A DNA stretch of 64,000 nucleotides from Gemella haemolysans ATCC 10379 (GCF_000173915.1 NZ_ACDZ02000014.1:248001-312000), one strand, 5' to 3'. Numbered from the stretch's first letter, positions 1-9,711 are shown. Notes: generated by a model from the letters alone, not told the origin. Made by a program: numbers and translations.

Positions 1-1476
1 GACAAAATTAAAGCATTAATAATTACTCACGGTCACGAAGATCACATTGGTGGATTACCATTTTTACTAAGAAAAGTAAACTTACCAATCTATGGTGGAC
101 CTTTAGCTATTGGTCTTATAAGATCAAAACTAGAGGAACACAATTTATTGGCTAAAGCTGAGTTAAACGTGATAGATGAAGATACAGTATTGAACTTTAA
201 ATATCTTAAAGTTTCATTCCATAACACTACGCACTCAATTCCTGATTCATTTGGAGTAATTGTTAATACTCCACAAGGAAATATTGTTCATACAGGGGAC
301 TTTAAATTTGATTTTACTCCTGTTGGTCAAGGATCTAACTTACATAAGATGGCAGCGATTGGTGAACAAGGTGTATTATGTTTACTATCTGACTCAACAA
401 ACTCAGAAAGAACAGAGTTTACCCAAAGTGAAAAAGAAGTAGGGAAAACTATCTCTAATATACTTCGTAAAGAAAAACATAGAGTTATATTCGCTACATT
501 TGCTTCGAACGTATATCGTGTAAAACAAGTAGTAGAAGCGTGTATTGAACATGGAAGAAAGATTGTGGTATTTGGTCGTTCTATGGAGAAAGCTATTAAA
601 ATTGGAACGGAGTTAGGTTATATTAAAGCACCTAAAGAAACGTTTGTTAATAGTAAATATCTAGACCAAGTAGATCCTAATAAATTACTTATTTTATGTA
701 CAGGTACTCAAGGTGAAGAACTTGCAGCATTAAGTAGAATCGCTAATGGTACGCATAAGAAGATTACAATAATGCCGACTGATACTGTAATTTTTGCAAG
801 TTCAGCTATTCCGGGAAATACATTGTCTATTAATAAGAATATTGATTTATTATCAAAACTTGGTGCCAATGTTATTACATCAAGTGTAAATAATGTTCAT
901 ACATCGGGACACGGTTCAAAAGAAGAACAAAAATTAATGTTTAGACTTATTAAGCCTAAGTATTTCATGCCAATTCACGGTGAGTACAGAATGCAAGTTA
1001 TTCATGCTCAAACAGCGGCTGAATGTGATATTCCATTAGAAAATTCATTTATTATGGAAAATGGTGAAGTGCTTGCCTTAACTAGTGATAGTGCTAGAAT
1101 TGCTGGTAAGTTTGATGCATCTGATGTATATGTTGATGGATTAGGAATTGGTGATATTGGTAGTGTTGTAATTAAAGATAGAAAAGAACTTTCTGAAGAA
1201 GGTGTTATCGTAGTTTCAATTGCGATTGATTTTAAAAATAAAAGACTAATGAATAATCCAGATGTAATTAGCCGTGGATTTGTAAATGTAAATGAATCTA
1301 CTGAACTATTTGCACAATCTAAAGTAATAATTAAAGATGCTGTAATAGCAGCATTAGAAAATGAAGAGTGTGGCGTTTACCAAATAAGACTACAAATTTT
1401 AGAAGCTTTAGGAGAATTTTTAGAAAGTGAAATAGGAAGAAAACCTGTTATATTACCTACAATATTGGAGGTGTAA
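1..1476 (+). CDS. rnjA: Ribonuclease J (J1-like), 5' truncated by window edge
   Basis: The reading frame is open from base 1, so the N-terminus lies outside the window; 491 codons are visible. The first residues contain the metallo-beta-lactamase motif HGHEDH, followed by [15 protein letters not shown], the beta-CASP region and the late motif HTSGHG with MPIHGEYRM, all typical of RNase J. The intact HxHxDH argues for the catalytically active J1 type; this is from family memory. The protein would act in mRNA decay and rRNA maturation as a 5' exo/endonuclease. Its stop is 2 bases before sdaAB, so it probably heads or joins the operon that follows. The TTG at 148 is not a real start because homology continues upstream of it. 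Confidence 0.93.
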   Translation, partial: DKIKALIITHGHEDHIGGLPFLLRKVNLPIYGGPLAIGLIRSKLEEHNLLAKAELNVIDEDTVLNFKYLKVSFHNTTHSIPDSFGVIVNTPQGNIVHTGDFKFDFTPVGQGSNLHKMAAIGEQGVLCLLSDSTNSERTEFTQSEKEVGKTISNILRKEKHRVIFATFASNVYRVKQVVEACIEHGRKIVVFGRSMEKAIKIGTELGYIKAPKETFVNSKYLDQVDPNKLLILCTGTQGEELAALSRIANGTHKKITIMPTDTVIFASSAIPGNTLSINKNIDLLSKLGANVITSSVNNVHTSGHGSKEEQKLMFRLIKPKYFMPIHGEYRMQVIHAQTAAECDIPLENSFIMENGEVLALTSDSARIAGKFDASDVYVDGLGIGDIGSVVIKDRKELSEEGVIVVSIAIDFKNKRLMNNPDVISRGFVNVNESTELFAQSKVIIKDAVIAALENEECGVYQIRLQILEALGEFLESEIGRKPVILPTILEV

Positions 1477-1478
1477 AT

Positions 1479-2147
1479 ATGAAATACAGAAGTGTATTTG
1501 ATATTATAGGACCTGTAATGGTAGGGCCATCAAGTTCGCATACAGCTGGCGCAGTACGTATTGGTTTATTTATAAGATATATTTTTGGGGAACAACCAGA
1601 AAATGTAAAAATAACATTATATGGATCATTTAAAGAAACGTATAAAGGTCATGGAACTGACATAGCATTAATAGGTGGATTATTAGGTTATAATACATCT
1701 GATAAACGTATAAGAACGAGTATGGAAGATGCAAAATTAGCGGGAATGGAGTTTGAATTTATAGAAAGTGGAATTGAACACATTCATCCTAATACTGCGA
1801 AAATAGAAGTTGAAGCAGGTAGACATAGTTTAGATCTTATTGGAAAGTCAATAGGTGGCGGAAAAATGGTAATCTTTGAACTTCTAGGTTTCGATGTCAA
1901 TTTATCAGGAGATTTTCCTAGTTATTTCATATTTTATAAATTTAAAGATGATACTAAAAAAAATCTTTCGGTGCAAATTGAAGAAATATTCGGCGATTTA
2001 AAAGTAAATGAGATGTATTCTAGCTCTATTCTAGAGGGAATAAACTTACTAGTGATAGAATCACAAAAAGAATTAACTGAAGATAAGATTAAGAAATTAA
2101 CTGAACTAGATTATATTAATGAAGTAAAATTTGCAGATAGATTGTAG
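1479..2147 (+). CDS. sdaAB: L-serine dehydratase, iron-sulfur-dependent, beta subunit
   Basis: A 222-residue protein that starts with the family signature VFDIIGPVMVGPSSSHTAGA and carries a C-terminal ACT-like segment. With SdaAA it deaminates L-serine to pyruvate and ammonia in the cytoplasm. The gene follows RNase J by 2 bases, with GGAGG at about 1467, and sdaAA follows 11 bases later, matching the Bacillus sdaAB-sdaAA-recG order. Length is normal for the two-subunit enzyme. Identification is firm. Confidence 0.95.
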   Translation: MKYRSVFDIIGPVMVGPSSSHTAGAVRIGLFIRYIFGEQPENVKITLYGSFKETYKGHGTDIALIGGLLGYNTSDKRIRTSMEDAKLAGMEFEFIESGIEHIHPNTAKIEVEAGRHSLDLIGKSIGGGKMVIFELLGFDVNLSGDFPSYFIFYKFKDDTKKNLSVQIEEIFGDLKVNEMYSSSILEGINLLVIESQKELTEDKIKKLTELDYINEVKFADRL

Positions 2148-2158
2148 AGGAAACAAGA

Positions 2159-3031
2159 ATGTTTACTAGTTTAGCAGAAATAGTAGAAAAATCAAAATTA
2201 GAAAATAAACCAGTTTCTGAATTAATGATAGAACAAGAAATTGAAGTGAATGGAGTTACACGTTCTGCAGTTGAAAAATTAATGAAGAGAAATCTAAATG
2301 TAATGATGCAAGCTGTTGAAGAAGGTTTGGCAGGAGTGAGTTCCAAAACAGGACTTACTGGAGGAGATGCCAAAAAGCTTCAAGAATATATAGATAGTGG
2401 TAAGTCAATTACAGGTAGTGATTTCTTAAACGGAGTTGCAGCAGCAATTGCAACTAATGAGGTGAATGCCTCGTTAGGTTTAATTTGTGCAACTCCAACT
2501 GCTGGTTCGGCTGGAGTTCTTCCAGGTTGTATTCACGCACTTAAACAAAAATTCGATATTGACGAAGAAACACAATTGAAAATGTTATTTACAGCCGGAG
2601 CTTTCGGTTTTGTAGTAGCGAATAATGCTTCCTGTTCTGGTGCAGAAGGTGGTTGTCAGGCGGAAATAGGTTCTGCAAGTGCAATGGCTGCGGCAGCTAT
2701 TGTTGAAGCAATGGGCGGAGATGCTGAGATGAGTGCCCATGCATTTGCCATAGCATTAAAAAATATGCTTGGTCTTGTGTGTGATCCTGTAGCGGGGTTA
2801 GTAGAAGTACCCTGTGTAAAAAGAAATGCAGCTGGAGCTTCAACAGCACTTATGGCTGCTGACTTAGCATTAGCAGGTATAAAGAGTAGAATCCCTGCTG
2901 ATGAAGTATTAGAAGCAATGTATAAAATAGGATTAGAAATGTCCACGACATTAAAAGAGACTGCCAGAGGTGGTCTTGCAATCACAAAAACTGGAGAAAA
3001 ATATAGGAGTTTATTATTCGGTAATGATTAA
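2159..3031 (+). CDS. sdaAA: L-serine dehydratase, iron-sulfur-dependent, alpha subunit
   Basis: A 290-residue catalytic subunit. Conserved cysteines expected to hold the 4Fe-4S cluster are visible in the stretches ASCSGAEGGCQAEIG and LVCDPVAGLVEVPCVKRN. It pairs with the preceding beta subunit to convert serine to pyruvate. The last 8 bases overlap the start of recG (ATGATTAA), which suggests translational coupling. Confidence 0.95.
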   Translation: MFTSLAEIVEKSKLENKPVSELMIEQEIEVNGVTRSAVEKLMKRNLNVMMQAVEEGLAGVSSKTGLTGGDAKKLQEYIDSGKSITGSDFLNGVAAAIATNEVNASLGLICATPTAGSAGVLPGCIHALKQKFDIDEETQLKMLFTAGAFGFVVANNASCSGAEGGCQAEIGSASAMAAAAIVEAMGGDAEMSAHAFAIALKNMLGLVCDPVAGLVEVPCVKRNAAGASTALMAADLALAGIKSRIPADEVLEAMYKIGLEMSTTLKETARGGLAITKTGEKYRSLLFGND

Positions 3032-5033
3032 TATTTTAGAAAAATCAGTAGGAACTATAAAAGGTGTTGGAAAGAAATATTTACAAACTTTGAACGAACT
3101 AGAAATTTATACTATTCGTGATATTTTGTATAATATTCCTTATAGAGTATCTAGTTCTACTGATTTTTCTTCTTCTGTAAAAGATAATGAAAAAGTCATA
3201 ACGACTGGAAAAGTAGAAACTAGGGTAAGTACCCAGTTTTATGGAAATAGAAGAAGTAGGTCTTTTTTCACATTATCAACTTCTTCTGGTAGTATAAAAA
3301 TAGTATTTTTTAATCAACATTACTTGAAAAAAAACCTAATTGAAGGTAAAGATGTAGTAGTAAAAGGTACGTATAATGCTGCGAATAATACAATAACAGC
3401 TTCGAGCGTAAGTTTCAATGTTGTTGATGAAAAGCCAAAAGGTGATACAATTGAAGTCTTTTACCATCTTAAACAAGGTATAACGCAGAAAAAATTTACA
3501 AAGCTTGTTGAAGAATCGTTTAATATGATAGATGGTGAAAATGTTATCTTAGATTTAGTTCCTGAAAATTTTAAAGGGATTTGGAAATTAGATAAGATTT
3601 TATATACGCTACATTATCCAAAAAATTCAGAGGAATTTGATAAAGCGAAAAAGATGTTTGCATTTCATGAGTTGTTTAACTACCAGTTAAAATTACAGCT
3701 TCAGAATATAAATAGTAGGATAGAGAATAATAGATATTGTGTTGGAATAAACAATAAAGATATCAATGAATTTAAAAATAGTTTACCTTTTATGCTAACA
3801 GGAGCTCAAAGTCGTGTTATTGATGAAATAGTAGATGATTTAAATAATCCTTATAAGATGGACAGATTGTTACAAGGTGATGTTGGTAGTGGTAAAACTG
3901 CAGTAGCAGCAGCGACTTTATATGCAACAATAAAAGCAGGTTATCAAACAGCAATTATGGCACCAACTGAGATATTAGCAAATCAGCATTTTGAAACATT
4001 TTTTGAATTCTTTAAAGATTTGAATATCTCTGTAGCTCTTTTGACTAGTAGCACTCCTAAGAAAGATAGAAATACTATTTTAAGTCTACTTGAGGTTGGT
4101 GAGATAGAATTATTAATTGGAACTCACTCTTTAATTCAAGAAGATGTGAAATTCAATAATTTAAAATATGTAATTACCGATGAACAACATCGTTTCGGTG
4201 TGAAACAACGTCAATTATTAAGCAACAAAGGAGAAGCTGTTAATTCATTAATGATGACAGCAACCCCAATACCACGGAGTTTAGCAATTACTTTGATTAC
4301 AGACATTAAAGTATCTACAATTGATGAGCTACCGGCTGGTAGAAAAAAAGTTCAGACTTATAAAGCTACTAATAAGAGTTTTTATAAAGTTCTAGATAAT
4401 ATTCGTATGGAACTTGATAATGGAAGACAAGGTTATGTAGTTTGTCCATTAATTGAAGAATCTGAGAAAATGGATCTTCAAAATGTAGAGGAAACATATG
4501 AAAATATTAAAAATTATCTACCAGATGATTATAAAATTGCAATTCTACATGGTAAAATGAATAATAAAGAAAAAGATGCAATTGTAGAGAAGTTTCTAAA
4601 TAAAGAAATACATATACTTATTTCCACTACTGTAATTGAGGTTGGAGTAAATGTTCCAAATGCTACATTTATGATTATCGTAGATGCACATCGTTTTGGT
4701 CTTGCCACATTACATCAGCTAAGAGGACGAGTAGGAAGAAGTAAGTTTCAATCTTATTGTATATTAGTAACAGATTCAAAAAGTGAACGTATAGATATAA
4801 TGTGCTTAGAAAATGATGGTTTTAAAATTGCAGAATTTGACTTAAAACAACGTGGGCCTGGTGATTTTTTTGGAACAAAACAAAGTGGTGTACCGAGTTT
4901 TAAAGTTGCTGATTTAATTAATGATGTCGATTTAATGTACCTAGCGAAAAAATTAGCGGTAAAAATTATAGAAGTAACTGATAATAAAGAAAGATTATTA
5001 CAGTACGTTGGATTAAAAGAAACGATAATATAG
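3024..5033 (+). CDS. recG: ATP-dependent DNA helicase RecG
   Basis: A 669-residue superfamily 2 helicase that remodels stalled replication forks and Holliday junctions. Visible parts are an N-terminal wedge/OB region (about residues 60-130), Walker A GDVGSGKT at 285-292, the DEQH box at 386-389, MMTATPIPRS, and the C-terminal QLRGRVGR helicase motif followed by the RecG-specific tail. The frame stays open up to 2970, but the ATG at 3024 (MINILEKSVG) overlaps the sdaAA stop by 8 bases and gives the usual family length, so it is preferred. Bacillus has recG in the same place. Confidence 0.95.
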   Translation: MINILEKSVGTIKGVGKKYLQTLNELEIYTIRDILYNIPYRVSSSTDFSSSVKDNEKVITTGKVETRVSTQFYGNRRSRSFFTLSTSSGSIKIVFFNQHYLKKNLIEGKDVVVKGTYNAANNTITASSVSFNVVDEKPKGDTIEVFYHLKQGITQKKFTKLVEESFNMIDGENVILDLVPENFKGIWKLDKILYTLHYPKNSEEFDKAKKMFAFHELFNYQLKLQLQNINSRIENNRYCVGINNKDINEFKNSLPFMLTGAQSRVIDEIVDDLNNPYKMDRLLQGDVGSGKTAVAAATLYATIKAGYQTAIMAPTEILANQHFETFFEFFKDLNISVALLTSSTPKKDRNTILSLLEVGEIELLIGTHSLIQEDVKFNNLKYVITDEQHRFGVKQRQLLSNKGEAVNSLMMTATPIPRSLAITLITDIKVSTIDELPAGRKKVQTYKATNKSFYKVLDNIRMELDNGRQGYVVCPLIEESEKMDLQNVEETYENIKNYLPDDYKIAILHGKMNNKEKDAIVEKFLNKEIHILISTTVIEVGVNVPNATFMIIVDAHRFGLATLHQLRGRVGRSKFQSYCILVTDSKSERIDIMCLENDGFKIAEFDLKQRGPGDFFGTKQSGVPSFKVADLINDVDLMYLAKKLAVKIIEVTDNKERLLQYVGLKETII

Positions 5034-5042
5034 GAGGATGCA

Positions 5043-5678
5043 ATGAATAAGAAGTTTAAAAATGCTTTTTTGAATGTTCTTATCGTGGTACTGTTGTGTA
5101 CATCAGTAGTATTGATATTCAAAAATCAAATTAGAGAATATTTAACAGGTAACGCCAATGATAAGATTATTACAGCTTATAAAAACAATAAAGGTGAAGT
5201 AGACATACCTTGGTGGCAAAAAATGTTTACAGATAATGAGTCAAAAATTAAATTAACAGACTCAATGTTAGGAATTTTAAAAATTGATAGTGTAGATATA
5301 GAAGAACCAATCTTCCAAGATGTTACTGAAATCAATTTAATCAATGGAGTAGCAACATCACAAGAACCATCAACTTTAGATGCTCAAAACGTTGTTATCG
5401 CAGGACACAGTGTTCAAGGTGTTGGAATAAGATTTAATAACTTAAACAAAATAAAAAATGGTGCTAAAATTCAAATTATTTCAAAAGATAAATTACGTAC
5501 ATATGAAGTAAACAAACTTTATGATGTAGTACCAACACAAGTTGAAATTTTAGAACAACATGAGAATGAACCGAAAATATTAAAATTATTTACATGTGAT
5601 AATTTTAATCCACAAACAGGTGAATGGGAAAGCCGATTTGTAGTAGAAGCAAAATTAATAGGAGAAGAAAGTGCATAA
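5043..5678 (+). CDS. srtA: Class A-like sortase (LPXTG transpeptidase)
   Basis: A 211-residue protein with a single N-terminal membrane anchor (about residues 9-27) and an extracellular sortase barrel. The catalytic triad is visible: His122 in AGHSVQG, Cys185 in LFTCDNF and Arg198 in ESRFVV. Sortases cleave LPXTG proteins and attach them to peptidoglycan; the giant LPNTG protein at 11294-20233 is an obvious candidate substrate. The gene lies between recG and plsX, where Bacillus subtilis has the lipid regulator fapR, and a GGAGG directly precedes its ATG. Class A assignment rests on topology and TC/R spacing; exact subclass is uncertain. Confidence 0.9.
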   Translation: MNKKFKNAFLNVLIVVLLCTSVVLIFKNQIREYLTGNANDKIITAYKNNKGEVDIPWWQKMFTDNESKIKLTDSMLGILKIDSVDIEEPIFQDVTEINLINGVATSQEPSTLDAQNVVIAGHSVQGVGIRFNNLNKIKNGAKIQIISKDKLRTYEVNKLYDVVPTQVEILEQHENEPKILKLFTCDNFNPQTGEWESRFVVEAKLIGEESA

Positions 5679-6663
5679 TATTATGAAAATAGGTATTGAT
5701 ATACTAGGCATAGATGAACCTAGTAGAATTATTAACTTTGTAAATAGTTATAAAGATGATGAAGTAGAACTTTATGTCTATGGACTTGAAGAAAACTTAA
5801 ATCAAATAACTAAAACAGAAAATATTATTAAGAATGTTTGTACTGAAGAGGTGCTAATGTCTGATGATGCAGCACGTGTTCATAGAAAGAAAAAAGATGC
5901 TTCAATGATAAGAATGTTAGCTGATTTAAATAATGATGTCATCGATGTAGCAATTTCTGGTGGAAGTACAGGTGCTTTTATGGCTAGTTCGTTATTTATG
6001 TTAGGACGCATTGAAGGTATCTCTAAACCAGGGTTGGCTTCGTTATTACCGACAAGATCAGAACATAAGTTCTTATTTACAGATCTAGGAGCAAATGTAG
6101 AAGCAAAACCAGATGATTTAGTAAACTATGCTAAACTTGGTCAATTATATATGAAATATATCTATAATATAGAAACACCTTCGGTAGCATTACTTAATGT
6201 TGGTGTTGAAGAATCAAAAGGTAATAAAGTATATAAAGAGGCTCATAAGTTACTCAAAGAAGATATTACTAACTTTAAAGGGAATATTGAAGCAAGAGAA
6301 ATTCTTGAGCATAAATATGATATAGTTATTGCTGATGGATTTGCTGGAAATATTTTATTAAAATCTATAGAAGGTGTAGCAAGTTCTTTAGGAAAAATGA
6401 TTAAAGGTATCTTCTTAGAAAACCTTATAACAAAAATTTCAGCTTTGTTGGTGAAAAAAGGAATCACAGCATTTAAGAAAAAATTTGACTATAGTGAATA
6501 TGGAGGAGCATTCTTATTAGGAATTAAAAAACCAAGTATAAAAATTCACGGTTCATCTGATGAAAATGCACTATATTATGCCGTGCAACAAGCAAAACAA
6601 ATACACAAAACAAAACTTTATGGTATAATGATAGAAACGATGGAAAAAGGAGAAACAAATTAA
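5671..6663 (+). CDS. plsX: Phosphate acyltransferase PlsX
   Basis: Makes acyl-phosphate from acyl-ACP and phosphate, the first step of phosphatidic acid synthesis in Firmicutes. Family landmarks are the ISGGSTGAFM loop, FTDLGANVEAKP, ADGFAGNILLKSIEG and a late HGSSDENALYYA. The common start DAMGGD is DILGIDEP here, so the N-terminus is divergent. GTG at 5671 has GGAG six bases upstream and overlaps the sortase stop; ATG at 5683 is the alternative and matches the usual family start better. The stop overlaps the acpP start by one base. Confidence 0.9.
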   Translation: MHNIMKIGIDILGIDEPSRIINFVNSYKDDEVELYVYGLEENLNQITKTENIIKNVCTEEVLMSDDAARVHRKKKDASMIRMLADLNNDVIDVAISGGSTGAFMASSLFMLGRIEGISKPGLASLLPTRSEHKFLFTDLGANVEAKPDDLVNYAKLGQLYMKYIYNIETPSVALLNVGVEESKGNKVYKEAHKLLKEDITNFKGNIEAREILEHKYDIVIADGFAGNILLKSIEGVASSLGKMIKGIFLENLITKISALLVKKGITAFKKKFDYSEYGGAFLLGIKKPSIKIHGSSDENALYYAVQQAKQIHKTKLYGIMIETMEKGETN

Positions 6664-6893
6664 TGGCAATTTTCGAAGAAGTAAAAGAAATTATTACTAA
6701 ATATATTAAAGTTGATGCAGATAAAATTACATTAGAATCAAGATTAAATGAAGATCTAGATGCTGATTCAATTGATGTTGCAGATGTAGTAATGGATATT
6801 GAAGAAAAATATGGTTTTGAATTTTCAGATGAAGATGCAGAAAACATTGTAGAAATCAAAGACTTAGTAAGAGTTATTGAAGAAAGAAAATAG
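6663..6893 (+). CDS. acpP: Acyl carrier protein
   Basis: A 76-residue acidic four-helix carrier. The phosphopantetheine attachment serine is in the sequence DLDADSIDVADVV; most ACPs read DSL, here it is DSI. It starts inside the plsX stop (TAATG), indicating coupling. Bacillus has fabD and fabG between plsX and acpA; here they are absent, so the ACP is next to PlsX alone. It carries acyl chains for PlsX and, if present elsewhere in the genome, for type II fatty acid synthesis. Confidence 0.93.
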   Translation: MAIFEEVKEIITKYIKVDADKITLESRLNEDLDADSIDVADVVMDIEEKYGFEFSDEDAENIVEIKDLVRVIEERK

Positions 6894-6898
6894 TACTG

Positions 6899-6938
6899 AA
6901 AACTAGAGTTTTAATGAATATTAGACTCTAGTTTTTTA
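6899..6938 (+). terminator. Rho-independent terminator after acpP
   Basis: An 11-base inverted repeat (AAAACTAGAGT with ACTCTAGTTTT) followed by a T run sits just after the acpP stop and closes the operon. Confidence 0.85.
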
Positions 6939-7064
6939 ATTACTAAATATAGCTATTTAAAATGAATTTTTAACTAATTATTAGTTTTGTATGATAAGAT
7001 AATTTACGATATTATCTATATCAAATAAATTTTAACTATTTAGCTTTTAACTAGTTGAGAAATA

Positions 7065-7073
7065 TGGTATAAT
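7065..7073 (+). promoter_or_regulatory. Extended -10 promoter element for the DedA-nicotinamidase gene
   Basis: TGGTATAAT forms an extended -10 hexamer 38 bases upstream of the start codon. No good -35 is seen at the usual distance, which is common for TGn-type promoters. Confidence 0.55.
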
Positions 7074-7111
7074 TTACTAGAAAATAAATAAAAAAGGAGA
7101 ATAGTTTATAT

Positions 7112-8422
7112 ATGGAAATGTTATTTAAACTATTAGCTGAACACGTTTATATTATATTATTTGTTTCGCTAATCTTGGAATTTGCGGCTCTGCCATTACC
7201 AGGTGAAACTATGATGGTTGTGGCTGGAATTATGGCATATAATGGTCATGGTAACTACGTTGGGATGATAATAGCAAGTGCCTTAGGAACGGTAATTGGG
7301 ATGCAATTTTCTTACGAAGTAGGTAGAAGATTAGGAACAAAGGCTATAGATAAGTATGGTATATATATAGGATTAACTCCATATAGAATGACGAAAGCGG
7401 CAGAATTTTTTAACAAATTTGGAAATATAGTTATAGTCATAGCTTATTTCTTACCGGGAGTTAGACATATTTTAGGATACTTTTCAGGGATTTCACGTAT
7501 AGATGCAAAACGATTCCATATATATTCTACATTAGGTGGTGTATTCTGGGTAATAGTATTTATTACTCTAGGTTATGTTCTTGGACCTAGTGCACATCAT
7601 GTATTCCACTTAATGCATAAGTACGGTACGATGATATTTATATTAGGCATTGCAGTATTATTTGTTTATCTAATTTATAAAAAATTAGGTGCGAAAGACT
7701 TTTCTACTTACTTTAAAAAGAATATTAAATATATTGTTGTATTACTTTTAGTAGAAGCAGCAGTATTGGTGAAGTTTGTAGTTTTAGACCCTAAAGCCCA
7801 TCCGAAGTTTAAATCGGAAGTGATCTTTTATTGTTTAGCATTCTTAGCTTTTGTTGCATTTTTAGCATACTTAAGAGTAACGCTAAAACATGATACAACT
7901 GAAAAATTATTAGTAGTTGTTGACTATCAAAAAGACTTCGTAGACGGAGCATTAGGTTTTGAAACTGCCGATCAACTTGATCAGGTTATTGCTAATAAAA
8001 TTGATGAATATATAAAAGCTGGACAAGACGTGATATTCACAAAAGATACTCATTATACAAATTATTTAACTACAAGAGAAGGTAAACATTTACCAGTTGA
8101 ACACTGCATAATTGATAGTGAAGGGCATAAGTTATATGGAAAAGTTGCAAGTTATGAAAAATATGCTAAAAAGGTATTTAATAAAACTTCATTTGGAAGT
8201 ATAGACTTAGCTAAGTTCATTTCACGTAGTGATTATAAAGAAGTTGAATTTTGTGGTTTAGTATCAAATATTTGTGTCTTAAGTAATATAATTATGACAC
8301 AAACATATAATGAAAAAGTTGAAATAGTAGTTGATTTAAATGCTACTAAAGGTTTAAGTGAGGAAGTTAATTCATCATTTAAAACATATTTACAAAATTT
8401 AACAGTAAATGTAAAAGAATAA
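7112..8422 (+). CDS. DedA-family membrane protein fused to a nicotinamidase/isochorismatase-like domain
   Basis: A 436-residue fusion. Residues 1 to about 190 form a DedA/SNARE-associated membrane domain, with the E-F/YxxxGRRLG segment and PGVRHILGYFSG. Two further membrane helices follow at about 206-225 and 236-254. Residues 266-436 are a cysteine hydrolase of the nicotinamidase type: Asp271 (VVDYQKDF), metal-site candidates Asp312, His314 and His331 (PVEHC), Lys358 and Cys388 in SNICVLS complete the Asp-Lys-Cys triad. Nicotinamidases turn nicotinamide into nicotinate for NAD salvage; DedA proteins are linked to lipid carrier flipping. There is no internal stop or frameshift, so the fusion is real in this sequence. 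AAGGAG precedes the ATG. Confidence 0.88.
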   Translation: MEMLFKLLAEHVYIILFVSLILEFAALPLPGETMMVVAGIMAYNGHGNYVGMIIASALGTVIGMQFSYEVGRRLGTKAIDKYGIYIGLTPYRMTKAAEFFNKFGNIVIVIAYFLPGVRHILGYFSGISRIDAKRFHIYSTLGGVFWVIVFITLGYVLGPSAHHVFHLMHKYGTMIFILGIAVLFVYLIYKKLGAKDFSTYFKKNIKYIVVLLLVEAAVLVKFVVLDPKAHPKFKSEVIFYCLAFLAFVAFLAYLRVTLKHDTTEKLLVVVDYQKDFVDGALGFETADQLDQVIANKIDEYIKAGQDVIFTKDTHYTNYLTTREGKHLPVEHCIIDSEGHKLYGKVASYEKYAKKVFNKTSFGSIDLAKFISRSDYKEVEFCGLVSNICVLSNIIMTQTYNEKVEIVVDLNATKGLSEEVNSSFKTYLQNLTVNVKE

Positions 8423-8427
8423 AATAC

Positions 8428-8475
8428 AATATGAATCATTTTCCGAACGTTGGGGATATGATTCATATTTTTTTT
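8428..8475 (+). terminator. Rho-independent terminator after the DedA fusion gene
   Basis: A perfect 12-base inverted repeat (AATATGAATCAT with ATGATTCATATT) followed by a run of T. It lies inside the upstream open-frame extension of the next gene, which argues that the next gene starts at 8545 and not at 8431. Confidence 0.85.
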
Positions 8476-8544
8476 ATGTTTCATTGGAAAATTAGTGAAG
8501 TTTATGGTAAACTAATGAATAAAATTAGGAAAGAAGGGATTATT

Positions 8545-9711
8545 ATGAATTATTTATTAGTATCACCAAATTTTCCAACTTCACAGGAAAGTTTTGCAAG
8601 AAAGTTGGTTGAAAAAGGTGTTAAAGTCTTAGGAATAGGTAGTGAAAGTTATGATAATCTTACTGATGGATTAAAGAATTCTCTAACCGAATATTACAAA
8701 GTAAATGATTTAGAAAATTATGAAGAAGTATTAAGAGGAGTGGCGTTCTTAATATATAAACACGGTGTTATAGATAGGGTTGAGTCTAACAATGAGCATT
8801 GGTTAATGTTGGATTCAATAATACGAGAACAATTTAATATCACGGGAGTAAAACCTAAAAAATTAGATTTTACAAAGTATAAATCGAAAATGAAAGAACG
8901 ATTTATAAAAGCAAAAGTCCCAGTTGCTAAGGGGAGAGCTGTAAAAAATATTAGAGAACTTGAAAAAGCCATAAAAGATATTAAATTACCAGTAATTGCT
9001 AAACCTAATAATGGAGTAGGGGCTAATAATACGTTTAAATTAATCTCAAAAGAAGATGTTGAAGATTTTAAAAATCAATGGGATCAAGAGGTTGTGTATT
9101 TCATTGAAAGTTATATAGATAATGGTGTCCTTTGCACTTATGATGGGCTAATTGATTCTAAAGGTGAAGTCGTATTTGAGACTAGTTTTTATTATACAAA
9201 ACCTACTTTAGATTTATTAAATGATAGTCTAGATTATGGAAATATAATTTCTAGAGAAATTGATCCTAAACTAAAAGAATATGGTAGAAATATTGTTAAA
9301 GAGTTTGGTATGAAGGAAAGGTTCTTCCATATCGAATTTTTCAAATTACCTAATAATGATTATATTGCGCTAGAATATAATAATAGAATAGCGGGTGGAT
9401 ATACAGTTGATTTATATAATCATACTTACGAATGTGACTTATTTGAAATGTATGCTGATGTTGTAGTTGGTAATTCACCAAAAAAAGTAAAGAATAACTA
9501 TAATGGTGTTGCTTTATCGAGACGTGATAAATATACTTATAAATATACTAATGAAGATATTTATAATAGATATTCTAAAGAACTTCGTTTAATTGATAGA
9601 GTACCGGAAGTATTTGCAACAGCTATGGGAGAGTGGATGTATATCTTAGTAGATGAAAATATGGAAAATATTAGCGAAATGATGACTTATATTCATGAAA
9701 AAAATGAATAG
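8545..9711 (+). CDS. ATP-grasp domain carboxylate-amine ligase-like protein
   Basis: A 388-residue cytoplasmic protein of the ATP-grasp fold, related to short carbamoyl-phosphate-synthase-like proteins of streptococci. The N-terminal region (MNYLLVSPNFPTSQ) resembles a PurK/CarB-like pre-ATP-grasp domain. LPVIAKPNNGVGANNTFKL is the nucleotide loop, and the acidic and Asn residues of HIEFFKLP and LEYNNRIAGGY form the probable Mg-ATP site. The substrate is unknown. Start 8545 is chosen because AGAAGGG stands 6 bases upstream and the longer frame runs through a terminator. A membrane protease follows 11 bases later, so the two are probably co-transcribed. Confidence 0.82.
   Translation: MNYLLVSPNFPTSQESFARKLVEKGVKVLGIGSESYDNLTDGLKNSLTEYYKVNDLENYEEVLRGVAFLIYKHGVIDRVESNNEHWLMLDSIIREQFNITGVKPKKLDFTKYKSKMKERFIKAKVPVAKGRAVKNIRELEKAIKDIKLPVIAKPNNGVGANNTFKLISKEDVEDFKNQWDQEVVYFIESYIDNGVLCTYDGLIDSKGEVVFETSFYYTKPTLDLLNDSLDYGNIISREIDPKLKEYGRNIVKEFGMKERFFHIEFFKLPNNDYIALEYNNRIAGGYTVDLYNHTYECDLFEMYADVVVGNSPKKVKNNYNGVALSRRDKYTYKYTNEDIYNRYSKELRLIDRVPEVFATAMGEWMYILVDENMENISEMMTYIHEKNE

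Noticed and set aside
4754-5122. 122-codon minus-strand frame across the recG/srtA junction
   Set aside because: It overlaps two well-supported genes and has no ribosome binding site or family resemblance.
8431-8544. Longer N-terminus for the ATP-grasp protein
   Set aside because: The extra codons run through a perfect terminator hairpin, and a good ribosome binding site precedes 8545.
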